Positions 43,389 through 54,664 are shown, counted from the stretch's first letter. The stretch: DNA of 64,000 nucleotides from Porphyra umbilicalis (GCA_002049455.2 KV918782.1:372001-436000), one strand, 5' to 3'. The notes: generated by a model from the letters alone, not told the origin. Made by a program: numbers and translations.

Positions 43389-43805
43389 CACCGTGACCTC
43401 CCCGACGTGGCCTTTGACCAACTCGACCACATCCCCTCGGACCGTGTCCCGCAGGGTTTGGCGCGCGTCGTGGCTTGTGACCCCGGGGACCTCCGCGGCT
43501 ATACCACGGGGACCCTGGTAGCCGGCTTGAGCCACACCGTGGTCTCCCTTGGCAACTCGATCGCCCAGTGGGCCCGCAACCACCCCGGGGTTCCGCCCCG
43601 TCACTTGGAGGAGTTGCTCCAGCGGGTTGGTCGGCGTAGCATCCGCGCGGTTCTCATTCGCGAAGTTGGCGTGGCCGCCGGTGGGGCCAACCGCCGTCAG
43701 CAGCATCACCGCGACCGCGACGCCTACCACGAGGAGCCCGCGGCGCAGCGCCCCCGTGGTCCGCCCGGTCCCGAGTGGGGTGGGCCTTCGTCGGCCCGCC
43801 GCTGA
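43389..43805 (+). CDS. In-frame continuation of the antisense ORF after a TAA
   Basis: The same frame stays open after the single TAA at 43386-43388 for 138 more codons, to a stop at 43803-43805, with unchanged codon bias. Its start (HRDLPDVAFDQLDHIP) reads on naturally from the preceding segment, so one longer ancestral ORF with a point nonsense mutation (for example CAA to TAA) is likely. Alternatives are readthrough or two ORFs; the first ATG-like start within it is not convincing. No known domain. Confidence 0.5.
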   Translation, partial: HRDLPDVAFDQLDHIPSDRVPQGLARVVACDPGDLRGYTTGTLVAGLSHTVVSLGNSIAQWARNHPGVPPRHLEELLQRVGRRSIRAVLIREVGVAAGGANRRQQHHRDRDAYHEEPAAQRPRGPPGPEWGGPSSARR

Positions 43806-44259
43806 ACCGGGGTGGGGGGGGATAGTGATGTCGAAAGGGGTGGGGTAACAGCCCCCTCGGGAGTTGTAGTCGTAGCGCGTAGTAGTGTAGGGGGTCTCGT
43901 AGTGTCGACGGTGCCGTACGGCGCGTCACCGACCAATAAACCCCATACGGGTCGTTTGCGTATCACCCTTGGGAGAGCCCCTTGTTCGTCAGGCCGAATC
44001 TTGGACCCCCGTCGTGGTCCATCATTGGATAGGCCCCCGTCGGTCAGCTATCACGTACCACCACCGCCCTCTGCTACCGTCCATGCCACCCGATCGCCTT
44101 GGCTCCCCTCCCCCCAGGTCACGGAGAAAACGGCAAGCCCGTCTCGCAGTCGAGACGGGCGCCACCACGGCCACGTGGATCCGTCCGGGACACGTGTCGA
44201 ACCCGAAAAGCTGCCTCGATTCGAAACTTGAAAACCACGTGTCCCACGTGGGAATTGCC
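43806..44259. other. Spacer between the antisense ORF and the integrase stop
   Basis: No ORF. A cluster of CACGTG palindromes lies at about 44170-44248, including CCACGTGTCCCACGTGGG. An AATAAA lies at 43934 on the plus strand, downstream of the antisense ORF, and could serve it as a poly(A) signal. It is not recognisably similar to the region upstream of gag, so it is not shown to be an LTR. Confidence 0.4.
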
Positions 44260-47200
44260 TTAACCGAGGAAGTCGACGACCGACCCGGCTTCTTCGACTC
44301 GTAGGCCCACACGTCGCATATACTGGTGCACCTTACGTCGGTCGAATCGACTGGCCAACTCGAGGGTGTCCTCCTTGGGGTGGTACCCCCACCAGCGGGT
44401 CCACAGGCGTAGCATACCATCGTCAGCGACTTCGTGGCCCACGAAGGCCTCCCAGACGAACTCCTTGCCCGCGTGTTGATGCCCCTCGGGGACCACGATA
44501 TCTTGGGGCACCCCGAGGGTCTGCAGGAGCGTCTGCGGATCCCCCGGCGGGCCCGGCGCCGCCGTCACGTGGTCACTGCTCACCGTCTCAGGGTACCCGT
44601 CGATGTCGAACGAGAACGTGCCCTCTCCGCGGGACAACACCTTGTACGGCCCGGCCGCGCGGGTCCCGAGATTATACTTGGTCCGCGTGTGGCCATCGAC
44701 GAACACCCAGTCCCCCGCGTGGACGTCCTTGTTGACCGGTCGTACGCGGGCGTCGTAGTTCCTCTTGTACCGCCGCTGTGCCAGCGTGAGGGACTTCTGC
44801 ACCTTTTGGATTAGGATCCGCAGCCGCGCTCGGATGCCCTCGCGGACGGCTCGTTGGCTGCCGTCCGTCTCGTCGGGTGCCGGGGAGCCGACGAGGCGTT
44901 CCACTGAGAGACTCCGTACACGCTCAGGGGTGACGAACTCGAGGGGCGCCACCCCGGTGCTCTGCTGCGGTCGACTGTTGTAGGCCAACGTCAGCATCGA
45001 CACCAACTCGTCCCATCGGTCTTGGTGGTCCTCGACGTACGTCCGCAGCTGGCCCACGATGGTCCTGTTGTACCGTTCCACTTGGCCGTTCGTCTGCGGA
45101 TGGTACGTCGTGGAGTACCGGTTAGAGACCCCGAGGAGCGAGCAAACCCCTTGGAAGAACGTGGAGCGGAACTGAGGGCTATTGTCCGACAACACCGTCG
45201 CCGGGGGTCCGTACGCCGCCACCCAGTGGTCCAAGAAGTCTGTCGCGATGGTTTCCGCGTCAATCCGCTGAAGGGGGATGGCCCGTGTCATCTTGGAGAA
45301 ACGATCCACGAGGACCAACAGATGCTCGTTCCCCACCGCCGTCCGGGGAAGGGGGCCAAGTAGGTCCATACACAGATCCGTCGGCGGTTCCGTCGGGGGT
45401 ATGGTCTTGAGGTAGTTTGTCTTGCGTCGCTTGCCGACGCGGTTCCTCGCGCACTGCGTGCAGTTGGCATCGAAGGCGTAGACGTCCACCACCATTGATT
45501 CCCAATAAAACCACCGTCGCATCGACGTGTACATCTTGTTCGCCCCCGGGTGCCCGGCTTGCGGAGGGTAGTGCTCCCGCATCATCACCCCGTAGCGCAT
45601 GTGGGTCGGCACGTAGACTTGCGCGGCCCCGTCCAACGGCGCCGTGCGCACCAACAGGCCGTTCGGGTCCTCGCGGAACCGCGACTTGTCGTTGCTGTCC
45701 ATCGCCACGCGAACCTCCTTGCACGATCCGTCCTCCGCCTGCCCTTCGAGGATCTCGGCGAGCGTCAGGGGGCCTAGGAGTCCCCCCTTGGTCTCTGGCG
45801 GCAATTGCCACTCGGCCGACGAGTTGGGCAAAGCCAAACAAGGTACCGCGCCGGGTATCGCCCCCTCGTCTCCCGCGGGTGTTACATCGTGTCCGCCGCG
45901 TGGTGTGACGCCCCGGGACGCGTCTGTACCACGTATTCGAACTCCGCCAATCGCAACCGCTACCGCGCTAGCCTCATGTGGGCCCCGTCCATGTGCAGCA
46001 TCGACTTGAGCGCCGCGTGGTCCGTGCGTACCGTGAAGCGGGTCCCTTCGACGTAGGGGCGGAGAAGGAGGGACGCCCACACAACCGCGAGGCACTCCCG
46101 CTCCGTCGTGCTGTAGTTTCGATCCGCCGCGTTGAGGGAGCGGCTCCAATAGCCAACGCGCCGCGTTGATTGGTCGGGTTGTTCTTGTAGAAGGACCGCG
46201 CCGACCTGCCCCGCACTTGCGTCCGTGTCCAACGTGTAGGTCCCTTGTCGCCTCGGCAGGGCGAGGATGGGGGCCTCCGTGAGTCGCCTCTTGAGTTCCT
46301 CGAATGCCCGCAGGGCCTCGTCGGACAGCGTCCCCCACCGGTCGGGCCTCTTGGAACTTGTCATGGCCGCCAACGGCCGCGCCACTTGGGCGTAGTCCTT
46401 GACGAACCTCCGATACACGTTACACATCCCGAGGAAGCTACGTAGGTCCTTCTTGCACCGCGGGGGAGACGCCTCATTGAGTCCGCGGATGTTCTTGTCT
46501 TGTACCTTCAGCTCCCCCCGGCCCACGATATGGCCCAAATACTCCACCTCCTCTTGGAACAAGTGGCACTTCTTAGCCTTCAGGGAGAAACCCGCGCCGC
46601 GCAGCGCCGTGAAGACCTCCCGGAGGTGTTTCACGTGTTCTCCCGCCGACTGGGAAAAGACGCTGGTGTCGTCGAGGTACACGAGGCAGCTCTTCCACTT
46701 GAGTCCCCCGAGGATCATGTCGATTGCCCGTTGGAAGGTCGCCGGGGCATTGGACAGACTGAAGGGAAGGCGGATGTAGCGGTAGGCCCCCTCGTGGCAA
46801 ACGAAGGTTGTCTTGTCCCGGTCCTCGTCCGCCACGGGGATCTGCCAATACCCCGAGTTGCAGTCGAGCGTCGAAAACACCTTGGCGTCCCCGAGGAAGT
46901 CAATACAATCGTCCATACGTGGCAACGGGTACACGTCCCGCACCGTTACCTCGTTAAGTCGGCGGTAATCCACGCAGAACCGCATCGTCCCGTCGGGTTT
47001 CGGGACTAGAACGACAGGGAAGGCCCACTCGGCGCTCGAGGGCTCGATTACCCCGAGGTCCCGTTTGCGCTGCACCTCCTTGGCGATGATGTCCCTCGAA
47101 GCGTGGCTCGCCCGATAGGGTTGGGCCCGCTGTGGCCGTGCCGCGGGGGTCACCTCGATCCGGTGCGGGGTGACGTCGACCTTGCCGAGTTGTCCCGACC

Positions 47201-48713
47201 ATAGCGCCTTGTATTCCTCGAGGAGGTCGTCCACGTCACCACGAAGCGTGTCGGGGACGCCCTCCCAGTGGAACTCCGTCTTAGGATACGTCTTGTCCGG
47301 CGGGTGCGGTGGAGGTTGTCCCTCGTCGATCCTCTCTTCGGCTTGCCGCCCCGTCTTGACCTCCTCGTCGGGCTTGTCACGAGGATCCGCCCCCATTGTT
47401 AGGACCGCCCCCGGTTCCTCCTCCTCCTCGACGACGTGCAGCGGTCCATTGTAGGCCGTCGCGGTTCCGATGACGTACCCCTTCGTTACGTGTACCGGCA
47501 CGTCCCCGATGTTCGTCAGGTAGAGGGACCGCGGGGTGTTGGGGGAGAACTCCGCGACCGCGTTACTCAACAGTACCTTCCGTCGGCTCATTTTGACAGG
47601 GCGTTCCCGTACCAGGTGGACCCCCTTGACGTTGCAGCACACTTGGACCGCCAGGATGCACCGCGGGTCCACGGTTACCCCTTGCCGAAGCCGTATAGCC
47701 CCAGCTTGGGCCTTCGGCTTGTTTCCTCGTCGAGGGGGTGCGGGCCGCGTGTTCCTTGTCCACCTCCGCGTCTCCACCGTAGACGTGCCGTCGTCCCACT
47801 TGATCGTCTGCGTCTTGGGGGAGATGGTGTCCACGTAGTTGCGCTGGAAGTCCCACCCGAGGATGAGCGGTACCGACAGTGCCTTAACCACGAGGAACTC
47901 ATACTCCATAGCGGCACCCCCGACGTAGATCGTCAGCGACACCTCCGCGTCCACCTTGAGCAGCTGCCCCGAGGCGTCACTCACTTGGGTCCGGGGCGGC
48001 GCCCGCGGTGCATACTCGGTTCACCGTTATGGCAGCATATCCGCGCGGATCACGCTTGGCCCGGCGCCAGTGTCGACCACCGCCCTCGTGGGGACGGGGG
48101 TCTGCCACGGCGCCAACTGGTACGACGCGCTAATCTCAACATTCTCTTGCCGTAGTAGCAACAGCGTCCCCTTGAACCGCGGGCGATATCGCCCGCGACG
48201 GCAGGGGCAGCGGGCCGGGACAGGCCACGTCGCGGTTACCCCAGGGGAGGCAAACGTGACGTGGCGGGGGGAGACCGGGGAGTTGGGGCGGACAGGGGGG
48301 ATGGAAGGGGATGGCGATGCCACCCCCCCTAGGCGTTTCCCGCCCCGCGGCGCCCCTTGGCCGGGGTTGCCACGGGCGGGGCGTCCCCCCCTTTCCGTCC
48401 TCGTTGACTCCGCACCGCCCAACAGGTCGTCCCACACCAGGGCCACGACGAAGGTGCGATCCGAGGCGGCGCCCGCCCCCGCGTTCCTCTGTCGAAGGAA
48501 GGTGCTCCGCGCGGCCTTCACGAGGTCCCGCTGTTTGTCCGTCAGAATCTTGCAATCAGGGACTCGGTGTCCACGCGTCCAACACATGTAGCACAGCGGG
48601 GGACCCGTCGGGGCCTCCCGCCGAACATAGGGCGCTCCTCCGGCCGTGCGGAACCCCGGGGTACCCGACGGCAGCACCGCGACCGTGTCGTAGGTCGCCG
48701 TGTCATCCTCCTC
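44260..48713 (-). pseudogene. pol: Pol of the gypsy element: protease, RT, RNase H, integrase, chromodomain
   Basis: Zinc knuckle CYMCWTRGHRVPDC near 48570. The protease active site DTGAG lies near 48060 and is followed at once by TAA (48027-48029) and TGA (48021-48023) in the same frame. RT has LDCNSGYWQ and the catalytic YLDD. RNase H keeps TDAS, the Glu in TTERE and TDHA. A TAG at 45960-45962 then stands where the family normally has Trp after RLAR, and a one-base loss near 45890 shifts frame. Integrase has the H...H, C-x2-C zinc site (HYPPQAGH, CTQC) and D, D, E residues (MDLLGPL, SDNSPQF, GQVERYN). A GPYKV motif and a chromodomain (LWTRWWGYHPKEDT) end at 44260. Catalytic residues are intact, but at least four breaks make it non-functional as read. 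Confidence 0.88.
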
Positions 48714-50006
48714 CTACGAGGAGTGGAGCTGGTTGACCGAGAGTCCTCGGGGCCCCGTCGAAGACTGTCCCTTCCGCGATGATCCCCCGGGTGACCCCCG
48801 GCTGGCCAACGCCATGACGTCCTTGGCGGCCCGATACTTCCCCGACACGTACGTCGATAAATGCTGGTAGCTTCGTTGCGCCGAGTTGTACACGAAGGCA
48901 TCCGTCCGTAGATACTCCGGTAGGCCTTGGATCAGCTGTTGCTTCATCGTCCCCTCTGAGTGGATGTTGCCGCAAAGCTCAGCGAGGCTCCGTAGGCGTG
49001 CCGCGAAGGCGTCCACTCCCTCGTTGTCCACGAGCGCCGCCCGGCTAATCTTGTCCTGCGCCAGCCCCAAAGCGTGCGGCTCCGCGTGGGTCGACAAAAA
49101 CCAATTGACCGCCGCGGGAAAGGATCCAAGCGAGCGCCGTCCGCCCGCGATATCCGACCCCGGTAGGTTCCGAGTGAACCGCGTCTCAGCGTCGCCCGCG
49201 AGGAAATTGGGAATTAGGTACAAACCCATCCCTTCGGACACGTCGTTGTCATCGCAGGCCTTGACGAACTTTCGGAGCCACGAGAAGACCTTGAGGGGTT
49301 CCTTCCCGTTGAAAATCGGGGTCCCCCCGACGGAGAACTTCATATTCTTGGCCGTCCGTCCCATCTTGCGGGCATGCGACGCCCCGTAGGTCGAGTGACG
49401 GTTCCGTAGGCGGTACGATCGGTAGTCCAGGACGCCCGCGAAGCGATCGTTCGGGCACTCGAGGACCGCCAACTTGCCGGACCCCACCTTGCGCCCCACG
49501 TGGTCGTCGTCGTTGTCGGTTGTCGCCGGCGACGGCGAGGAAGATGAAGACGACGATGACAACGAGGGACTACGGTGACGCCGTGACTTCCCTTTGCTGC
49601 GGCTCTTCCGCGTGCCCACTGGAGAATCTCGGCGAGGGGCATCTTGAGCAGAGCCCGCGGGGCTCGCCGCGATGACCCGAGAAACGTCGGCCAGTAACGA
49701 CTCGCGGAACGTCGACAGCGCCGTGTCCAGATCGGCCATCGCCAGAGGCGTCGCCGGATCACGATCTTGATCCACCAACCCCTTCCGTTCGTCGTGACGT
49801 CGAGGGATGAGGGCACCGGCCCCCGGTGGGACCCGACGAACCGTTTCGCCCACGAGGTCCGCCAATGGCCGAGGCGGAGTGAAGGGAATCCCTGATCCGG
49901 CCGCGGATCCCCCTGTTGCAGCGACCGATGGGGTCACCGCGGATGTACCCGCCGGCATACCGCTAGCGATCGCGTTCGAATTGGGGATGTCGGACGGCGA
50001 CGCCAT
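48714..50006 (-). CDS. gag: Gag (capsid part) of the gypsy element
   Basis: About 430 codons from the ATG at 50006 (ACG-ATG-GCG). The first 180 residues are Ser/Pro/Arg-rich with an acidic serine run. The capsid-like retrotrans_gag part follows, around VFSWLRKFVKACDD and a helix-rich stretch including NEGVDAFAARLRSL and LIQGLPEYLR. The frame ends in TAG at 48714-48716. Beyond it the same frame goes straight on into a zinc knuckle, so the stop separates capsid from nucleocapsid rather than marking the usual gag/pol boundary. A nonsense mutation is more likely than programmed readthrough, given the other stops. Confidence 0.8.
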   Translation of the reverse strand: MASPSDIPNSNAIASGMPAGTSAVTPSVAATGGSAAGSGIPFTPPRPLADLVGETVRRVPPGAGALIPRRHDERKGLVDQDRDPATPLAMADLDTALSTFRESLLADVSRVIAASPAGSAQDAPRRDSPVGTRKSRSKGKSRRHRSPSLSSSSSSSSPSPATTDNDDDHVGRKVGSGKLAVLECPNDRFAGVLDYRSYRLRNRHSTYGASHARKMGRTAKNMKFSVGGTPIFNGKEPLKVFSWLRKFVKACDDNDVSEGMGLYLIPNFLAGDAETRFTRNLPGSDIAGGRRSLGSFPAAVNWFLSTHAEPHALGLAQDKISRAALVDNEGVDAFAARLRSLAELCGNIHSEGTMKQQLIQGLPEYLRTDAFVYNSAQRSYQHLSTYVSGKYRAAKDVMALASRGSPGGSSRKGQSSTGPRGLSVNQLHSS

Positions 50007-50653
50007 CGTAGTGGCCGGGCGGTAATCGACGACAGACCGACGCGGAGATCCACGTCGCCTTGAACTCACAAACCAACAGACGATCGGGGAACCGGCTACC
50101 CGGTACGGCCGTGACAACGGCCGGAATCCCCTGCTGCTCCACCAGAAATTGTAGCAGTTCTAAGCACCACCACGTTGGCTCGTCGTCTTGCCGAAGTGAC
50201 CTCTTGATCAGCTCGGTCCGTCGAAGGAACTGCCCCGGAAATCGACCCACAGCCCAGCCTTCCCCCAACGGGAGGAGAGGATCACGGCAAAGCCCAGTGG
50301 GGAATCGTAGTCCAAAGCACAGTTAGTTGTATCAAACGGCGACGGGGACGGCGTCCCCACTCTCAATAAACCCATCCCAAACCCGAACGCCGGTGGCCAA
50401 AGTAGCCACCCCAAATGCGCCAAACCGATAAATCCCTCCAAAGCGAAAAGTTCAAACAAGTAGTTGGGGGGTTGGGAAAACCACTGGGGAAAAGCCCCGC
50501 CCCCGACCAAATCCAATCTCCCCGAGATCTGGACAGGTCATTCCCTTGCTGGCCCGGATCGGGATATTTTGGGACGGCCCCCGGAGGTGTGCTGTCCACA
50601 GCTGAGGGGCCACGCCCCTTCCAACTGGGGACCCCCGACCGCCACACGCACGA

Positions 50654-53004
50654 GGCCTGGACAATCTTGGCAGCCAAATGCAGCAGGTCCGTTGTGATGC
50701 TCAGGGTCTTGTGTAGAGGCATGAAAGCGATATCGGATGCCGGCACCAACATGAGTGGTCGGCGCTGAATTGACCGGTGTTGGTCGTGTGTCATGGGGCG
50801 CACGAGCGAGGCATTCTCTGAGCACGAGCCCAAAGCACGGCACACCTCGGTGGCCTGCTCCACCGTGCGGGGCTCACCGCGACACTGGCTGCCATTCTGT
50901 AAACAGCCATAAAAAGCCACCAGCTGCTCGTCGCTCTCCCACCGAGGACCAACCGCCGAGCACAGGAGGCACGGGTGGCGGCTTGACGCACCTGACTGCC
51001 CACAGAACGCTGTCATCCAGGCATAGTCGCCTGTCAGAATCAGCAGAACTGACCTCAAAACGCCCCCACCAGGAGCCCCGTGGACCTTAGGTCATCGATG
51101 TCGGCCAACCACAGAGCGTATATGCGCCGTAGGGCAGCGTAGTCGTCGGTGCGGCAGGGGAAGACACCAATCACAATAGAGTTTCCGACACTGGCTCGCC
51201 GGCGCTGGTTTGCAATGCCCAGACACACCTTGACAGTGCTGGTCCTGCCGCCCTTGTCCATTCCAAAATGGAGCTGAACAGGGGGCCCCACAAGACCGAC
51301 GCTGTCAGCGGAGGGCGACTGACTTCTGTCGCTCGCCTCGGCAGCCGCCGTTGCGCGACCGGGTCCCGCCGGAGTGGTGCTGCTGGTAATGACGGGTGAT
51401 CCGCCGCCGCCGGCCCGCACGCCGGCAGATGCATCAGGCTGGGCCTCTGCGTCACTAGCCCGTGGCACAGATTCCACTCCGGCATCCGTACATGACACGG
51501 TCGTGTCCATTGGCCGTGGCGTGATGCCCATCGGAGCGGCAGCGTGTACGCCGGAGGCGTCTGGGCCCTCCGCCCGGCCCCAGCGCGCCGTGGTCCCACA
51601 ACAGGCCCCACCCACAGGCCGGGAAGCTGGCCCCACCCAGCACCCAACACCACCCGCGGCTCCGCCACAGATACCCCCTGCCCCCGGCCCACCGCTCGTC
51701 GCGTCACCTGTCGGTTCACCGCCGCCCGCCGTTGTAGCGGCGAGTGGTGAGTGGACGGGTTGACAGCGGTTCTCAGAGGCACTAGTGGGGCCAAGACCCA
51801 AGGGGCACTCGAGAAACTCCTTGCGCTCTACCAAGTCGTCAATCAGAGCTTGGATAGCTGCTCGAGGGCTGACCAGGTATGCTCCTTCATCGCACGTCTT
51901 GACTTGGTTCTGTGCTTCAAGTGAAAAGCTGACCTGGTCCGCCCTCAGGGCCGACAGGGAGGCCAACCCGCTATCCCGTCCGCCCAAGAAGGCCCGAATC
52001 CGCCGCCAAGTCACGCCGCTTATCTTGTTTGCAATCTTTAACTGCGTCTGTTGCCGGACCGACAAGGACTTGAGCAGCGCCACTCCAACACGACCTTCGG
52101 CGCTCGCCCGCCGAGAAATGGCCGACACGGCGGCTGACACCTCCGCGGGGTCAACAGTCGTCAGACTGGACAACAGCGACGCCGCCGTGTTCCGTCTGCC
52201 GCGGTCCTGGCGCGGGCCCACCACGGCTTTTGTGGCCATAACCACGCGCTTGTACGTCCTTATGACCCCGTTAGAGAACTTAACGGAAATGCTCTGCGGC
52301 CTCGTACGTCGTAGGTGAGCACCCAACAGGGCTTCTGTGCCACAACTCGCCGGGCCGACGCCGATTCCGGCCTCTGACACCGTCGACAGCTTGATACGTG
52401 ACGGTGTGCACGGCTCCACCGGCGCGGGCTCGTGAAAGGTCGGTAAGCCGTTCGCCCCCGCTTCTTTTGCGACAGCTGCTGCTGCAGGTGGTATAGGCGG
52501 CGGAGTAGCGGGTCCCACACTGGTCGCAGCGGGCTGCTCCGCGCGCCACTTGCACGTGGGACACACCTTATGCAGCCGCCGCCAGAGCAGGCGAGCTTCT
52601 CGCTCTGCCTTGGAGGTCTCCCACAGCAGCCGCAGGCACTTGGGCCCAAGTACGACAGTGGCGGGACGGTCGGTGGATACTTGCGGGTGCAATAAAGATG
52701 AGCACACGGACGCTCGTTTACTTGGGGTTGGTTGAAGGACCTTGTAGCAGGGGTAACAATAGCCCAGGTTAATGCCTTTGGTGTCTTCCCCAGAAGCGCA
52801 GCTGCAGTTGCGGACCTTAAAGCGTCCCTCAAACTCACGAGCCGCTCGATCCCAGACAATACCACTCTTGACCGCCGTCAGCCATCGCTCTCCACGCGGT
52901 CCTGGTCGTAAGAACGCCTCCTCGCACCCAAGACACACGTAGGCAGGTCCACCCGTTGGGAAAACCAGCCGAACCTCAGCAGAGGCGGCCAAACTGGAAA
53001 CCAT
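50654..53004 (-). pseudogene. N-terminal and central parts of an unfamiliar transposase-like protein
   Basis: Start ATG at 53004. The first 200 residues hold several Cys pairs (CLGC, CSC, CYPC, CPTC), suggesting zinc binding. A Ser/Gly/Pro-rich linker leads to a conserved-looking block: HFGMDKGGRTSTVKVCLGI, then, after a frame break at a five-C run (51063-51067), LILTGDYAWM and GASSRHPCLLC, then PASDIAFMPLHKTLSIT. Asp in MDKGG and in TGDY with a following CxxC and His resemble a DDE-type catalytic core. The frame loses sense at about 50653, where the gypsy element begins. I do not recognise the superfamily; a non-transposon origin cannot be excluded. The C-terminal part may be 41407-41946. 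Confidence 0.5.
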
Positions 53005-53889
53005 GAAGCAAGGCAGAGGGACGGAGACAAGACAGGCCCCATACGAAAAAGAAAAAAACAATCCAACCGTCCCGCCATTGGTCCCGCACACCACGCGAGC
53101 TGCTGATCACGATGCGGTTCTCCGCCGCAAAAAAAGTCACTGTGCTGATGTTGTGCTGTAACGGCACCAAGTCACTTACCTAGGGGCGGGGGTGGCCAAG
53201 GCGGGAGTGAACAGCAAGGCGGCACGACCAGCGCTATCCTCCATTGTCCAAAAGCAAGAGGGAGAGCAGGGGGGAAGGGGGGAAAGCGCTTGACTGCGCC
53301 TGTGAGAAAAACGAAGACGAGTGACACTCGTCGCGACGCTGCTAGCGACAATGTGGGGGATGAGTGATGAGTGACTGCTGTGGAAGCGTGACAGTGCAGG
53401 AGAGGGCTGGTGTTGAGATCGAGTTTACGTGGCCGAGGAATTTTTTGAAAAGTGTCTGACCCAGATGTCCGCGCCTAAGCAGGAGTGCCGCGTGGCAGCG
53501 GCGGCGGGCACGCGTCGACAGCCCCGCCAGCCGATAGGGCCGGGTCTCCCGGTCGGGCGCAGCCCGTGCCGCCCCTCGCACGAAGGCGCCCTGCGTGTGG
53601 CCGTGGGCGCGGCAGCAGTGGCGCGCCGCCGCCGATATGCGGCCCAGCGATTCACGGCTGTGGCTGATCTGCAACGTGCCAATGGTGTGCCGCGGAAGGG
53701 TCCAATGGCCAAAGTTATTTTGCCGCTGACCAATAGCATACCACAGCCATACTGCTGTGGTCGGCGCTTGCTTGTGGTCGATCTCGGCGGCGGGGCAGCG
53801 TCGCCGCGCACGCGCCGTTGAGGTGAACTTGTGCCTGAGATGCGTAGCCTTCAGGTCAGAGCACACCCTCAAATGATACTCGTGATGCG

Positions 53890-53967
53890 CTGGTCCATCT
53901 TTCGTTTTGTGAAAATGATTTTGTCCTTTCGTATGTCCAGGGTGTTTTCGCGAACGCGCGTTCAGGC
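53890..53967 (+). repeat. CACTG-family terminus, right-end orientation
   Basis: CCATCTTTCGTTTTGTGAAA through CCAGGGTGTTTTCGCGAACG to GCGCGTTCAG, colinear over about 75 bp with the termini at 24814 and 29151. It lies 0.9 kb upstream of the 53004 transposase-like gene and could be one end of the element that carried it. The matching left end was not found. Confidence 0.6.
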
Positions 53968-54664
53968 CCGTTCGCAGCACATTTCGCAGTTCCGCGGGGC
54001 CGGGGTGCATTATCTACGAAAGAACATGCGGGCACCAGACATAGGGTTACTGTATTTACGAGTCACGCGAGCCAAGTATATTCCCAGTACGACCCAATTG
54101 ATTGATATCAATACTGGCCTGGACAATCTAGATGGCCACCTTCGCACCGACTCGTACCTCGATGTACCCGCCCGCTTGGCAGACTGCCGCCACGACGCAT
54201 GTCGATATAGTGTCTCCGACCATGTGTCCTCGGTGTGCTTCATCCTCTCCATCCCCTGGCGTGAGCACTCGTTCTCGTATTGACGACGTGGAGGCCCGCG
54301 ACGGGGCTCCCGCGCCAAGCGCACGCCAGCGGATGCCGTCGTCGACCTGGTTGGCTTTTCGCGCTTTTTTCTTTCACATCGCAGGCTGTATAATTCTTAT
54401 AGCACAGCTCTGGCCATGTGATACTTGGGAGGCGGCAGCAACGTTGACATCTGTGAAGTATTTTGCGTGCACGCAGCCACGCTGTACCAGTCAGTCTGTC
54501 GGAAGACCTCGTTGTGTCAGCAGCGACCGCAGCCGTTCGGCAGGAGTATAAGAGGCTGTGGTTGGTTGGTGATCAGGTGGAAGGGATGTTGTTGACGTAG
54601 TGGCACGACACAACAATGGGTTCCGCGCGGCGAAGTGACAAGAGTGGAAGTCGCGAGTGGCGTC

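Larger units (their letters stand above)
44260..50653 (-). mobile_element. Ty3/gypsy chromovirus-type LTR retrotransposon, decayed, LTRs not resolved
   Basis: Order on the minus strand: gag, CCHC zinc knuckle, aspartic protease, reverse transcriptase, RNase H, integrase, chromodomain. That order and the terminal chromodomain define the chromovirus branch of Ty3/gypsy. Gag, zinc knuckle, protease and RT/RNase H are all in one reading frame, interrupted only by stop codons. The upstream limit near 50653 is where the neighbouring transposase frame loses sense and a TGCGTG (LTR-like TG) begins. I could not find a matching LTR pair or primer-binding site by eye. The downstream limit is open; the antisense ORF at 42084-43805 may be part of it. 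Confidence 0.85.

Noticed and set aside
42867-43730. A 287-codon minus-strand ORF with a signal-peptide-like start, opposite the antisense ORF
   Set aside because: The plus-strand frame has the strong G/C third-position bias; this one is its shadow and lacks a motif.
44260-44716. The stop before the gypsy zinc knuckle as a programmed retroviral-type readthrough site
   Set aside because: It lies at 48714, between capsid and nucleocapsid, and the same element has three more stops and a frame shift, so decay is the simpler reading.
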